This document shows, in pieces, positions 9,222 through 17,742 of a stretch of DNA of 64,000 nt. The notes beneath the pieces were generated by a model. That model was not told where the DNA came from. It saw only the letters and a list, made by a program, of their open reading frames with translations, and made no database searches. Positions within the stretch are counted from its first letter, which is position 1; every line of letters begins with the position of its first letter. The position numbers and the translations under genes are program-made. Origin of the DNA: Algivirga pacifica (GTDB lineage Bacteria; Bacteroidota; Bacteroidia; Cytophagales; Flammeovirgaceae); the NCBI RefSeq assembly GCF_039543525.1, contig NZ_BAABJX010000043.1, positions 4,214 to 68,213 on the forward strand, given 5' to 3'.

Positions 9222-9443
9222 TTATTCGTCCTCCAGGCAAGCCTTTAGATTTCCCTCCAGAGTATCCCAGTATTCCTCAAAACTTTCTGGTACAGGAATA
9301 GGGCTTTTCCCTTGCTGTACTAGCCAGTAGTTTACATTGTAAAGACGCTCTTTTTGATATTTTGAATGTTTGTCAAACTCACTAAAGTCAGACCCCTGTC
9401 CTTTTTCAGCTAGCAGTTGCTCGTAGATCTCCTTCGGTTTCAT
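9222..9443 (-). CDS. Small hypothetical protein (73 aa)
   Basis: A 73-residue acidic, Tyr/Trp/Glu-rich soluble protein without signal peptide or membrane segment. It is predicted largely helical, with a conserved-looking stretch YNVNYWLVQQGKSPIPVPESF. I do not recognise the family. Its stop is 20 bp upstream of the HIRAN gene on the same strand, suggesting a two-gene unit. Confidence 0.6.
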   Translation of the reverse strand: MKPKEIYEQLLAEKGQGSDFSEFDKHSKYQKERLYNVNYWLVQQGKSPIPVPESFEEYWDTLEGNLKACLEDE

Positions 9444-9490
9444 TCTTCTTAGTTGCGATTTTTAAAGTAGTGGTGATGATGGTAAATATC

Positions 9491-9660
9491 CTTAAGAGCT
9501 TGTTTGGAATACATCTTCAGATAGAAAATTCCTCTAATCACTGTTCAAATCGACTCAAATTTTCAACTAATAGAACCACTATTATTCTCAAATTTGAATC
9601 AATTTGAACAGGTTATAGAAATTTTCTCTATCTAAATCAGTATTTCAAACAAGCTCTAAG
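9491..9660. repeat. Long near-perfect hairpin element, copy A
   Basis: A 170-bp imperfect palindrome from CTTAAGAGCTTGTTTGGAA to its complement near TTTCAAACAAGCTCTAAG. The tip is AATAG-AACCA-CTATT. A second copy at 12711-12876 shares the ends, the tip and the CCTCTAAT / TTATAGAA segments, but the intermediate stem sequence is different while still self-complementary. It occupies almost all the space between the genes ending or starting at 9443 and 9665. It may be a MITE-like or REP-like element or a structured RNA. Confidence 0.8.
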
Positions 9661-9664
9661 AGGT

Positions 9665-9970
9665 TTATGATAGATAGAATCGCTTTTCCTCCTGATACTT
9701 TATGAACTTTTCAATTTCTTCTTCAGAAGTGGTTTCTGTAATGCACTCTTGGGCAATACTGGCACCGACTCTTTTTTCAATAATCTCATGTACTTGATAG
9801 CTTCTCCAGATGGGATGTCTGTAGAGCTTAATTTCATCTCCTTGCTCAATCTTCTGGGAAGGTTTGACGATCTTATCGTTGATCAGTACCTGTTCGTCCT
9901 TTATGGCGTTGGAAGCCATGGTTCTGGTCTTGAAAAGTCTTACTGCCCAAAGGTATTTATCTGTTCTCAT
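9665..9970 (-). CDS. S4-domain RNA-binding protein (Hsp15/HslR-like)
   Basis: A 101-residue cytosolic protein with an N-terminal S4 RNA-binding domain (residues 1-60: MRTDKYLWAVRLFKTRTMAS, then VLINDKIVKPSQKIEQGDEI). The family binds free 50S subunits carrying stalled peptidyl-tRNA (Hsp15) or related rRNA targets. The C-terminal tail is acidic and family-specific. It stands alone, with a palindromic repeat on each side. Confidence 0.88.
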   Translation of the reverse strand: MRTDKYLWAVRLFKTRTMASNAIKDEQVLINDKIVKPSQKIEQGDEIKLYRHPIWRSYQVHEIIEKRVGASIAQECITETTSEEEIEKFIKYQEEKRFYLS

Positions 9971-10082
9971 GCCTAAATATAATGCAGAAATTTCAATTCA
10001 TCTTACAATCGTGCGAAAAGCACCTTTTCTATATAATAACCAAAAGCCATCCGCAAAGGTTATTGAGGATGGCTCTTGGAGC

Positions 10083-10208
10083 GTTGAATCGTTGAATTGA
10101 GCTTCGCTCGTTGATTCGAGTTGAATCGTTTATTGAACTCAGTCAACCTTTCAACTCGAATCAACGAGCGAAGCTCAATTCAACGATTCAACCAGCAGCG
10201 TAAGCTGC
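10083..10208. repeat. Nested palindromic repeat, family R1 (copy a)
   Basis: Two long complementary arms (GTTGAATCGTTGAATTGAGC ... and its complement) are separated by a short loop. Each arm contains the mini-hairpin GAGC-TTC-GCTC. A further small hairpin (GCAGCGTAAGCTGC) follows at 10194-10208. It fills the convergent-like space before the gene ending at 10216 and could act as a terminator. Confidence 0.8.
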
Positions 10209-10215
10209 CTCAACA

Positions 10216-11796
10216 TTAGTTTGAGGTGATATCTTCACTTCCTAGCAATACCCCTTCATTATCATAGGTCTCTACTTTTACCGGAGTGCCATCCTGGTTA
10301 AAGTATTCCCATTTACCTCTCTTGTTCTCCTGGAACTGCATGCCCTTGGCTTTCAGTTGGCCATTCTCGTAATAATGCGTGGTTTCTCCACTGATATAAT
10401 TATTACGGTATTTTGTACTGGTTTTGACCTGCTTTCCATCGGTGTAGTACTCATATTGTGTGCCGTAGATAACGCCATAAGCGTATTTGGTCTTGAGCTT
10501 CATTTTGCCATTCTCGTAATAATCTACCTTTTCTCCGTGTAGCTTACCGTCTTTCCAAAGGGCAATAGACTTAAGAGTACCATCTTCGTAATAATATGCC
10601 CAAGACCCTTCGGGTAGCTCATTGAGATACTCTCCTTCTTCGATCAGGATTTTACCGGGAAGGTATTTTTTGAAGTGTCGGCTTTTTCTGGAGTAATAGT
10701 CGATCTCTTCCTTGATGTCCTGATTCTTATAGTAAAGAGTAGTTTTTCCGTGCAAGATGCCTTTATGGTAGTTTTGTTGGCTTTTCAGTTCACCGCTATC
10801 ATAATAGTTCATGACAAGGCCGTGAGGGACCATTTTTAGGGTGCTTCCAGATCGTACGAGTTGCCCTTCCTGATTCCATTCTTTAATGGTACCGCTGCCA
10901 TCTTCCAAAGTGGTTAGTTCTGACTTAACCATTCCAACAGCATAGTATTCTTTAATATTTCCAGTAATCTTCCCGTTTTTATAGGCTGATTCTGTTTTAA
11001 TAGAACCTGTAGGGTAGTAGATTCTTACCAGTCCATTTTCCTTATGATTAACAAAAGGAACTTCTTCTTTGATGGTGCCATCTGTATAATAAAACTTGGA
11101 AACGCCATTCAATAGATTATTTTCAAATGATGCTTCTGATTTGAGGGTTCCATCGGCATAATAGCTGATAAACTGTCCATGACTTTTATCCTCTACAAAA
11201 TGACCTTTTTGAGCTAGTTGACCATCAGGGTAATAACTTAAACTCTCCCCATTTTTTAGATCATTCTTAAATTGGATCTTGGATTTAAGCTTTCCTGATT
11301 GATAATATTCCTTAAACCATCCATCTCTCATACCATCTTTAAAGGGTACTTCTGCTTTTACCTGTCCCGATTCATAGAACATTTTCAGTTCTCCGACTAG
11401 CTTGTTGTCTTTGTATTCTCCGGTGACTTTATCTTGTCCTTCCAAAAAGTACATGGTATAGCGTCCATCTTTCAAGCCATTTTTATAACGATAGCTGTGC
11501 TTGAGGTTGCCGTTTTCATAGTATACCTCATACTTACCGTGTAACTTTCCTTTTTTGTATTCCGCTTTTACTTTGGGCTCTTTGACCGAATAGTAATATT
11601 CATAGTAGTCGCCATGCTTTTGAGCAGTATCTTTTCCAAAGTAATAGAAGTCTTCTTTGATATGCTGTTTCTCAAAGTCGTAGTAAGTGACCATGTGGCT
11701 CTTTTTCTGGGCGAAACTAGCTGTTGAGCCAATGCCCAGCAGGAACACCGAAAGTGATAAGTACTTTTTGAGAGAAGTAAGTGACATGGATTTCAT
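10216..11796 (-). CDS. Secreted YwqK/MORN-type repeat protein
   Basis: I choose the ATG at 11796 (MKSMSLTSLKK), which puts a signal peptide at the N-terminus with cleavage after SFAQ; the longer frame from 11835 adds 13 residues ahead of it. About 526 residues, consisting of roughly 18-20 consecutive units of about 23 residues with the pattern G-x5-YYxDGxLKxExxYKNG. These units match the MORN_2/YwqK family, often named 'antitoxin component YwqK' although the role is unproven. No toxin gene is adjacent. The protein is probably exported and forms an elongated beta-solenoid-like structure. The function is unknown. Confidence 0.85.
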   Translation of the reverse strand: MKSMSLTSLKKYLSLSVFLLGIGSTASFAQKKSHMVTYYDFEKQHIKEDFYYFGKDTAQKHGDYYEYYYSVKEPKVKAEYKKGKLHGKYEVYYENGNLKHSYRYKNGLKDGRYTMYFLEGQDKVTGEYKDNKLVGELKMFYESGQVKAEVPFKDGMRDGWFKEYYQSGKLKSKIQFKNDLKNGESLSYYPDGQLAQKGHFVEDKSHGQFISYYADGTLKSEASFENNLLNGVSKFYYTDGTIKEEVPFVNHKENGLVRIYYPTGSIKTESAYKNGKITGNIKEYYAVGMVKSELTTLEDGSGTIKEWNQEGQLVRSGSTLKMVPHGLVMNYYDSGELKSQQNYHKGILHGKTTLYYKNQDIKEEIDYYSRKSRHFKKYLPGKILIEEGEYLNELPEGSWAYYYEDGTLKSIALWKDGKLHGEKVDYYENGKMKLKTKYAYGVIYGTQYEYYTDGKQVKTSTKYRNNYISGETTHYYENGQLKAKGMQFQENKRGKWEYFNQDGTPVKVETYDNEGVLLGSEDITSN

Positions 11797-12189
11797 AGAT
11801 TGAATTTTAATAAACTCAGGTAGAAACATAGACAAAGCTTTTGATGAAGCAAATATAAGAAAACCGAGGAAACCCTTTTAGGGGATCTTTTCCTACATGC
11901 CCATGGTTTTTATATGTTTTTAATTAAGCATAATCGAGGGCAACCGAAATGACTTGAAATATGTTACAGCCTTTTCGATTCAAAAATCGTGAAAGAACTT
12001 GAAAGAATTCAAAAAAATCTCTCTTCAATGCCGTTCAAGTGAGGGAGAATACTTTTTTCTTAACATACTTTTAGGATTGATTGCCTTTTTCTATCCAATA
12101 TGCTTATTTGATGAAAGCGGGATGATGAAATAACCCTATTGAATTAACCCTGAATCTTATTAATCGCTACTAATAAATATCGCTATCAC
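11797..12189. other. Divergent intergenic region
   Basis: About 390 bp separate the leftward YwqK-type gene and the rightward YbjN gene, so promoters for both must lie here. A TATATTTG box (TAnnTTTG type) is present on the minus strand at 11857-11850, without a TTG at the expected distance. No gene or structured repeat is visible. Confidence 0.4.
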
Positions 12190-12648
12190 ATGAGTCAAAT
12201 CATTGAAATCAGTAGAGAGTACTTGGACTCTTTACAATGGAAATATCAAGACGAAGAGTTACATAATGCGATCCGTTTTGGAATAGAACTAGAGAATGGG
12301 AAGGTGGAGTGTCTACTGATCGAAAAAGTGGAGCAAGAACTACTTCAATTCTTTTCTTTGATCCCTTTAAATGCCCCTCAAGATCGTATTGAAGCAGTAG
12401 CTGAGTATGTTAGTCGTGCCAATTTTGGACTAAGCTTTGGTTGTTTTGAGTTTGATTATGATGAAGGAGAAATCCGCTATAGAACCTCTATTCTGACCCC
12501 CAAGGGAATAGCTTCAGAAAATCAAATCAGCTCGTTGATCCATGTTAATTTAAATACCATGGATCGCTATTTATATGGAATTATGAAGGTGATGTTTGGA
12601 GATGCTGACCCTAAACGTAGCATTGAAGAAATTGAAGCTACTTTGTAA
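12190..12648 (+). CDS. YbjN-domain (type III chaperone-like fold) protein
   Basis: A 152-residue soluble acidic protein. The segments IEAVAEYVSRANFGLSFGCFEFDYDEGEIRYR-like and LIHVNLNTMDRYLYGIMKVMFG are typical of the YbjN / bacterial sensory-transduction-regulator family, whose fold resembles type III secretion chaperones. The biochemical role is unknown; in other bacteria YbjN affects motility and stress. It is followed at once by nested palindromic repeats. Confidence 0.75.
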   Translation: MSQIIEISREYLDSLQWKYQDEELHNAIRFGIELENGKVECLLIEKVEQELLQFFSLIPLNAPQDRIEAVAEYVSRANFGLSFGCFEFDYDEGEIRYRTSILTPKGIASENQISSLIHVNLNTMDRYLYGIMKVMFGDADPKRSIEEIEATL

Positions 12649-12649
12649 A

Positions 12650-12905
12650 GGTTTGTTCATGCTGTTTAGTTGAGCTTCGCTCGTTCATGATGTTTAGTTG
12701 ATTATACCTTTAGAGCTTGTTTGGAACCACATCTTTTGGAATAAAATTCCTCTAATTTTGACTGAGAAAGTCCTGATTATCCCCATAATAGAACCACTAT
12801 TAGGCTCAAATCAGAACTTTCTCAGTCAATTTATAGAAGTTTTATTCTCAAAATCTAGATTCCAAACAAGCTCTTAAACAAAACAACTAAACAACATGAA
12901 CATAC
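12650..12905. repeat. Family R1' palindrome carrying the long-hairpin element in its loop
   Basis: Arms GTTCATGCTGTTTAGTTG (12656-12673) and CAACTAAACAACATGAAC (12884-12901) are complementary. The left arm is followed by the mini-hairpin GAGC-TTC-GCTC and a second arm copy. The loop between the arms contains the whole 12711-12876 hairpin element, i.e. one palindromic element sits inside another. The right arm runs up to the stop region of the acetoacetyl-CoA synthetase gene. Confidence 0.7.
12711..12876. repeat. Long near-perfect hairpin element, copy B
   Basis: A palindrome of about 165 bp with ends AGAGCTTGTTTGGAA / TTCCAAACAAGCTCT and tip AATAG-AACCA-CTATT, as in copy A (9491-9660). The middle stem here is TTGACTGAGAAAGT / ACTTTCTCAGTCAA, unrelated to copy A's CTGTTCAAAT / ATTTGAACAG stem, yet fully paired. 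Confidence 0.8.
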
Positions 12906-12907
12906 GA

Positions 12908-14878
12908 TCAACTACTAATATTGACCTTTTTTCCTTGTTGCTCAAAATAGGAGAGGGCTTCAGGGTTTCGTACCGTTCCTTTTTTCAGCTTTACATCTTT
13001 TCCCAACAATAACTTCTTGACAGGGATTTCCATTTTCTTTCCGCTAAGTGTATAGGGGATATCAGGAACAACTTCTATCATATCCGGAACATGTCTAGGA
13101 GAACCTTCCCTCCGTAGTGTTTGTCGAATTTCAATTTGAAGGTCTTCTGTCAAGGTATATCCTTCCTGAAGAACAATGTATAATGGCATTAGATCTTTAC
13201 CATCCTTTTCATAGTTGATCACTAAGCTATCTTGTACTCCCTCTATACTGTCCATGATATTATAAATCTCGGCCGTTCCAATGCGTATACCTTGACGGTT
13301 GAGGGTGGCGTCCGAGCGTCCCTGTATGATCAAGGACCCGTCTTCAAATAATTCTACCCAATCACCATGTCTCCAGATGCCTGCATAGGTGTTAAAGTAG
13401 CTTTCGTGATAACGTTCCATTTGTGGATCATTCCAGAAGTAAATAGGCATGGATGGCATTGGTTTTTCAATAACCATTTCTCCTAATTCTTCCATCACTT
13501 CATTTCCATCTTCATCATAGGCTTTTAGGGCGCATCCTAGCGCACGGGCTTGTATTTTTCCTTTATATACAGGGGCGTAGGGCATACTGCCGACAAAAGC
13601 AGTACAAACATCTGTGCCTCCACTCATAGAAGCTAGCCAAACGTCTTTGGAAACTTTCTCGTAGACCCAATCGAACACATCAGGAGGGAGTGGAGCTCCC
13701 GTAGAACCTATAGAGCGCAGCGACGATAAATCATATTGTTCTCCAGGTACAACCCCTTTTTTCATGCAGGTAGTGAGAAAAGGGGCGCTGGTACCAAAAT
13801 GGTGTATTGGTAGCTTAGCCGTTAGCTCCCAAAGAATATTGAGATGAGGAAACCCCGGGCTTCCATCATAAAGGATGGCAGTAGCTCCAGCCAATAGGCT
13901 GGCTTGAAGGAAGTTCCACATCATCCAGCCTGTAGTAGTAAACCAAAAGAAGTTTTCTCCTTCTTTCACATCATTATGCAGGTGAATATATTTGAGATGT
14001 TCCAATAATACTCCTCCATGAGAATGTGTAATAGCCTTGGGCTTGCCAGTAGTTCCTGAAGAATATAGAATCCAGATAGGATGGTTAAATGGTACGGGAG
14101 TAAACGTCAGGGGACCTTTTGTAGGAGTAGATAATACATCCTCCCAATAGGTGATTTTGGAATTAATGTTCTGCGTTAGAGGTTGATCTTCTAAGATGAG
14201 GATGACTTCTTGTAGAGAGGGAAGTGCTTCGCATATACTGGCAAGGTCTTCTGCCTTTTGAAATTTCTTTCCTCCATAATGATAGTAATTAGCCGCTATA
14301 AGAAGCTTGGGTTCTATTTGCTTGAACCGCTCAATGACAGTGTTTGCTCCAAAATCAGGAGAGCAGCAAGACCAAATGGCTCCCAAGGAATTGACGGCTA
14401 AAAAGGCAACGATGGCATCGCTGGTATTAGGTAAGTAAGCGGCAATACAGTCTCCTTTTTTTATTCCTATTTGAGTGAGGTAAGTACGGAAAGCAAGTAC
14501 CTTTTGTTCTAATGTATTCCAGGAGATCGTTTCCTGATGACCACTTTCGTTGAGTGTAATAAGGGCTGGGCGCTCATTGTTTTTTTTACGAAAGATATGT
14601 TCTGCATAGTTTAAAGTAGCACCTTCAAACCATTGGAAAAAAGGCATTTCTTTTCCAGTGAGGACTTGTTGATAAGGCGTGTGAGACTGTACCTTAAAGT
14701 ATTGCCAAATACATTCCCAGAAATCGGCAGTATGAAGGGTCGACCATTCCCAAAGGGCTTGATAGTCGTCAAACTGCATTTTTTTTTCTGTACTCAACCA
14801 TTGTTGAAATTGGTAGAGGTGTGAGTTTTTCTTGAAAGCCTCAGAAGGCTCCCATAGTCGTTGATTAGTGTTGTTCAT
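12908..14878 (-). CDS. aacS: Acetoacetyl-CoA synthetase
   Basis: Cytosolic ATP-dependent acetoacetate-CoA ligase of the adenylate-forming family, activating acetoacetate for lipid or ketone-body metabolism. The phosphate-loop motif SSGTTGKPK is at residues 273-281 and the aromatic motif near TTTGWMMWNFLQASLL. The hinge and C-terminal segment carries GRSDATLNRQGIRIGTAEIY, with the catalytic lysine region SGKKMEIPVKKLL near the end. The early WFEGATLNYAEHIF motif and the 656-aa length are typical of AacS rather than acetyl-CoA synthetase. It is monocistronic and flanked by repeats on both sides. Confidence 0.92.
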   Translation of the reverse strand: MNNTNQRLWEPSEAFKKNSHLYQFQQWLSTEKKMQFDDYQALWEWSTLHTADFWECIWQYFKVQSHTPYQQVLTGKEMPFFQWFEGATLNYAEHIFRKKNNERPALITLNESGHQETISWNTLEQKVLAFRTYLTQIGIKKGDCIAAYLPNTSDAIVAFLAVNSLGAIWSCCSPDFGANTVIERFKQIEPKLLIAANYYHYGGKKFQKAEDLASICEALPSLQEVILILEDQPLTQNINSKITYWEDVLSTPTKGPLTFTPVPFNHPIWILYSSGTTGKPKAITHSHGGVLLEHLKYIHLHNDVKEGENFFWFTTTGWMMWNFLQASLLAGATAILYDGSPGFPHLNILWELTAKLPIHHFGTSAPFLTTCMKKGVVPGEQYDLSSLRSIGSTGAPLPPDVFDWVYEKVSKDVWLASMSGGTDVCTAFVGSMPYAPVYKGKIQARALGCALKAYDEDGNEVMEELGEMVIEKPMPSMPIYFWNDPQMERYHESYFNTYAGIWRHGDWVELFEDGSLIIQGRSDATLNRQGIRIGTAEIYNIMDSIEGVQDSLVINYEKDGKDLMPLYIVLQEGYTLTEDLQIEIRQTLRREGSPRHVPDMIEVVPDIPYTLSGKKMEIPVKKLLLGKDVKLKKGTVRNPEALSYFEQQGKKVNISS

Positions 14879-14901
14879 AGGTTGTTGTGTTTATTGGTTA
14901 T

Positions 14902-14988
14902 GGTTTATCGCTTATCGGTTATGGTTTATCGTTTTAGTTGGGTGTTTTGAATGTAAAAATAAACGATAAGCAATAAGCGATAAACGGA
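14902..14988. repeat. Palindromic repeat, family R3
   Basis: The left part has two copies of GGTTTATCG/CTTATCGG-type sequence, and the right part is AAACGATAAGCAATAAGCGA plus TAAACGG, its complement. A second copy is at 31245-31304. It fills the gap between two minus-strand genes. Confidence 0.75.
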
Positions 14989-14996
14989 ACAAATGG

Positions 14997-15791
14997 TTAC
15001 GCTTTTTGCATGCGGTACTCTTTGATGACCTCAAGCAGAAACTGCATTTGTTCATTGAAGGTTAGGCCTTTTTTAGGAAGATCCATGTACAGCCTGATCT
15101 GTTGGCATACCTTGGTGATCAGGGCTGAATATTTTTTAGTTCGGTATTTTCTATATTGATAGATAGTATCAACGATGACCATGACTTGTTCTTCTGTCAA
15201 TTTTCGGACTTCTGGGTATTTCTGTTCTCCTTCGTGGTGTTCCTGCATTTGCAGCAAACGATCCAGGTGAATGGATTGCGTGGATTTATTTTTGATGACT
15301 ACTGTTCCGGCAACGCTGTCGCCAATTCTTTGTCGGTTTTCAGAGATCCCTGCCACGATGAGGGCAACGGTTCCACTGCTAGAGTAAATTTCAAATAATC
15401 CAAAGACGACCCTGATAAACAAATCTTGGATGCTTAGCTGACTGCCATCAGCCTTGATAACTCTAATTCCCACTATTTTTTTCCCGAGGGTTTGCCCTGA
15501 GGTAAGGTGTTCCATGAATATGGGATATAGGATGAAAATAAGCAAAACAAAAATCCAGGCTAGATAAAAAAGTGCATAGCCACTATCCGTTAGGTCATCA
15601 GTGCCACCATTTATAATACTGTCGGAAACAAAGAGGCCTTGCAAGGTCAGGTAAGTCCCCCAAATTAGAAGCATACTGATAATTCCAATGAATAGTATAT
15701 CCAAGAAAGCGGCAACTGCTCGTTCGAGCAATGTAGCACTTTCGTATTCTATCTGTACATTTTGCGGAGTAGTGATGTTGATTTTATTCAT
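14997..15791 (-). CDS. RDD-family membrane protein
   Basis: A 264-residue inner-membrane protein. The RDD hallmark is ATLLERAVAAFLDILFIGI at residues 18-36, and the second conserved segment is SGQTLGKKIVGIRVIKADG. Four hydrophobic segments fall within residues 30-165, followed by a cytosolic helical tail with HLDRLLQMQEHHEGE-like sequence. RDD proteins are often encoded beside SpoIIM, MoxR and DUF58 genes, and here it is divergent from such a cluster. The function is unproven; transport or membrane-complex roles have been suggested. Confidence 0.85.
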   Translation of the reverse strand: MNKINITTPQNVQIEYESATLLERAVAAFLDILFIGIISMLLIWGTYLTLQGLFVSDSIINGGTDDLTDSGYALFYLAWIFVLLIFILYPIFMEHLTSGQTLGKKIVGIRVIKADGSQLSIQDLFIRVVFGLFEIYSSSGTVALIVAGISENRQRIGDSVAGTVVIKNKSTQSIHLDRLLQMQEHHEGEQKYPEVRKLTEEQVMVIVDTIYQYRKYRTKKYSALITKVCQQIRLYMDLPKKGLTFNEQMQFLLEVIKEYRMQKA

Positions 15792-15935
15792 GAAACCTAG
15801 GTTTATTGGCAGCGTTGAAAAAAAACTTCCTTGAAAGTCCTTCTTTTTTTATAAATTATCAAAAGAATAGTAGGATTATACTAATTGACTCCAAATATAC
15901 CCCATTACTTATTTCCAAACTTTTTATCCTATCGA

Positions 15936-17741
15936 ATGAGAGAAAAAGATTTTATTTTACAAAACGAAGAGAAATGGAAAGAATTTGAGCAGTTACTAGA
16001 GAGCTCAGAGAAAGACCCGGAACGTTTAAGTGATCTTTTTTTACAGTCCACCAACGATTTAGCGTACTCTCAGACTTTTTATGAGCGTCGTTCTGTCAAA
16101 ACTTATTTGAATACACTGTCCCAAAAGGTATACACACATATTTATCAAAGTCAATCTTTCTCTTTTCAGGAGCTATTTCGTTTCTGGAAATACACCCTGC
16201 CAAGTATTTCCTATCGTTATCGTAAAGTTTACTTTCTGTCTTTTCTGATTTTTGTCTTAGCCATGGGAGTCGGAGTGATGGCCTCTATGCAGGAAGAGGG
16301 ATTTGCGCGTATCGTGTTGGGAGATAACTATATTGTGATGACCAATGCCAATATAGAGAAAGGAGACCCAATGGCTGTTTATAAGCAGCGAGGGCCTTTT
16401 AATATGTTTTTGGGGATAACACTCAACAATGTAATGGTGGCCGTACGCACTTACCTTTCAGGCTTCCTATTGGGAATAGGGACGCTTTTTATTATGTTTT
16501 ATAATGGGATTATGGTAGGGGCCTTCCAGTATTTCTTTATAGAAAAAGGCTTGTTCTGGGAGTCTTTCTTAACAATATGGCAGCACGGTACTATTGAGAT
16601 ATCTTCTATTGTACTTGCAGGAGCGGCAGGGTTGGTGCTGGCTAGAGGAATTATCTTTCCGGGGACATATTCCAGGGCGTATGCTTTTCGGATGTCGGCG
16701 AAGGAGTCTTTGATGATCATCTCGGGCTTGGTACCTCTTTTTATTATAGCAGGATTTATCGAAGGGTATTTTACCCGTTTTACAGAAGTGTCCGATATAG
16801 TGAGGCTATTTTCAATCTTGTTGTCCTTGGGGTTTATTTTAGGATACTTCGTGTTTTACCCAGCTTATCTATCTAAGAAGGGCTTGTTGCAAGAGGTGGA
16901 GGTACAGGAACTGCACTCAGAACAGGAAACAATCATTAATTATGAGATGGCCAAGTCTTCTATGGGGGTGTTTGCTGACACGATACGCCTTTGCAAGAAG
17001 TACTTTGGATATTGCAGTAAGTATATCGCTTTGATTGCGATAGGCAGTACGATTACTTATCTGTTGTATGAATATTTTTACTTGGAGATAGAGAGTCTCC
17101 GTTTGTTTTATCTGGAGCATTTGATCCCTGTGTATTTCGATACGTTACATTGGGGACATGTATTATTACAGTCGGTATGGACTACTGTTGCGTTATTGCT
17201 ACCTATTCACCTTGTATCCAGAGAGCAAAAGGCTAATCGTAAAGGGTGGTATTGGAATGTGTTACTTGTCTACGGGATTGCTTACGCGTTTAATTTTTTC
17301 ATAGAAACGGAAGAGTCTCTGATTGCTTACTTAATCATATGCTTTCCATTTGCTTTGATGATACAGTCAGCGCTTTGGTTTTCCGAAGGGGTTACAATTA
17401 AAAAACTAAAGCACGCAGTTGTACTATGTAAGCAAGATGTATTCTCCTTGTTAATGTTGAGTATTGTTTTTCTGGGAGGAGTGTCGCTAATAGGACTTTT
17501 CTTGAAAGTGATGGTTTATGAAAACCTTTTGCCTATGCTGATGCAAGCCGTGGTGGATAAGAATGATATAGTATCTGTTATTACGGTACGCTTTGTCAAT
17601 ATTTTTTTAAAGGATTTGGTCTTGTATGCGTACTGTTTCGTATCCCTTTTGGGGTATAGTGTAGCTTATTTCTCTACGCTAGAAAAAGTGGAAGCAGTAG
17701 CTTTGGAAAAACGAATAGATCAGGTATTGAACAACGGATAA
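15936..17741 (+). CDS. SpoIIM (stage II sporulation M) family membrane protein
   Basis: I place the start at the ATG at 15936 (MREKDFILQNEEKWKEFEQLL), which matches the family's N-terminus; an upstream ATG at 15885 would add 17 residues. About 601 residues, with a helical cytosolic N-terminus (1-100) and then about ten membrane segments. The first half carries the SpoIIM signature (LSGFLLGIGTLFIMFYNGIMVG, then WQHGTIEISSIVLAGAAGLVLA). In Bacteroidota these proteins are unrelated to sporulation and are co-encoded with MoxR and DUF58. It is the first gene of a five-gene operon; the next gene starts 2 bp after its stop. Confidence 0.87.
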   Translation: MREKDFILQNEEKWKEFEQLLESSEKDPERLSDLFLQSTNDLAYSQTFYERRSVKTYLNTLSQKVYTHIYQSQSFSFQELFRFWKYTLPSISYRYRKVYFLSFLIFVLAMGVGVMASMQEEGFARIVLGDNYIVMTNANIEKGDPMAVYKQRGPFNMFLGITLNNVMVAVRTYLSGFLLGIGTLFIMFYNGIMVGAFQYFFIEKGLFWESFLTIWQHGTIEISSIVLAGAAGLVLARGIIFPGTYSRAYAFRMSAKESLMIISGLVPLFIIAGFIEGYFTRFTEVSDIVRLFSILLSLGFILGYFVFYPAYLSKKGLLQEVEVQELHSEQETIINYEMAKSSMGVFADTIRLCKKYFGYCSKYIALIAIGSTITYLLYEYFYLEIESLRLFYLEHLIPVYFDTLHWGHVLLQSVWTTVALLLPIHLVSREQKANRKGWYWNVLLVYGIAYAFNFFIETEESLIAYLIICFPFALMIQSALWFSEGVTIKKLKHAVVLCKQDVFSLLMLSIVFLGGVSLIGLFLKVMVYENLLPMLMQAVVDKNDIVSVITVRFVNIFLKDLVLYAYCFVSLLGYSVAYFSTLEKVEAVALEKRIDQVLNNG

Positions 17742-17742
17742 G

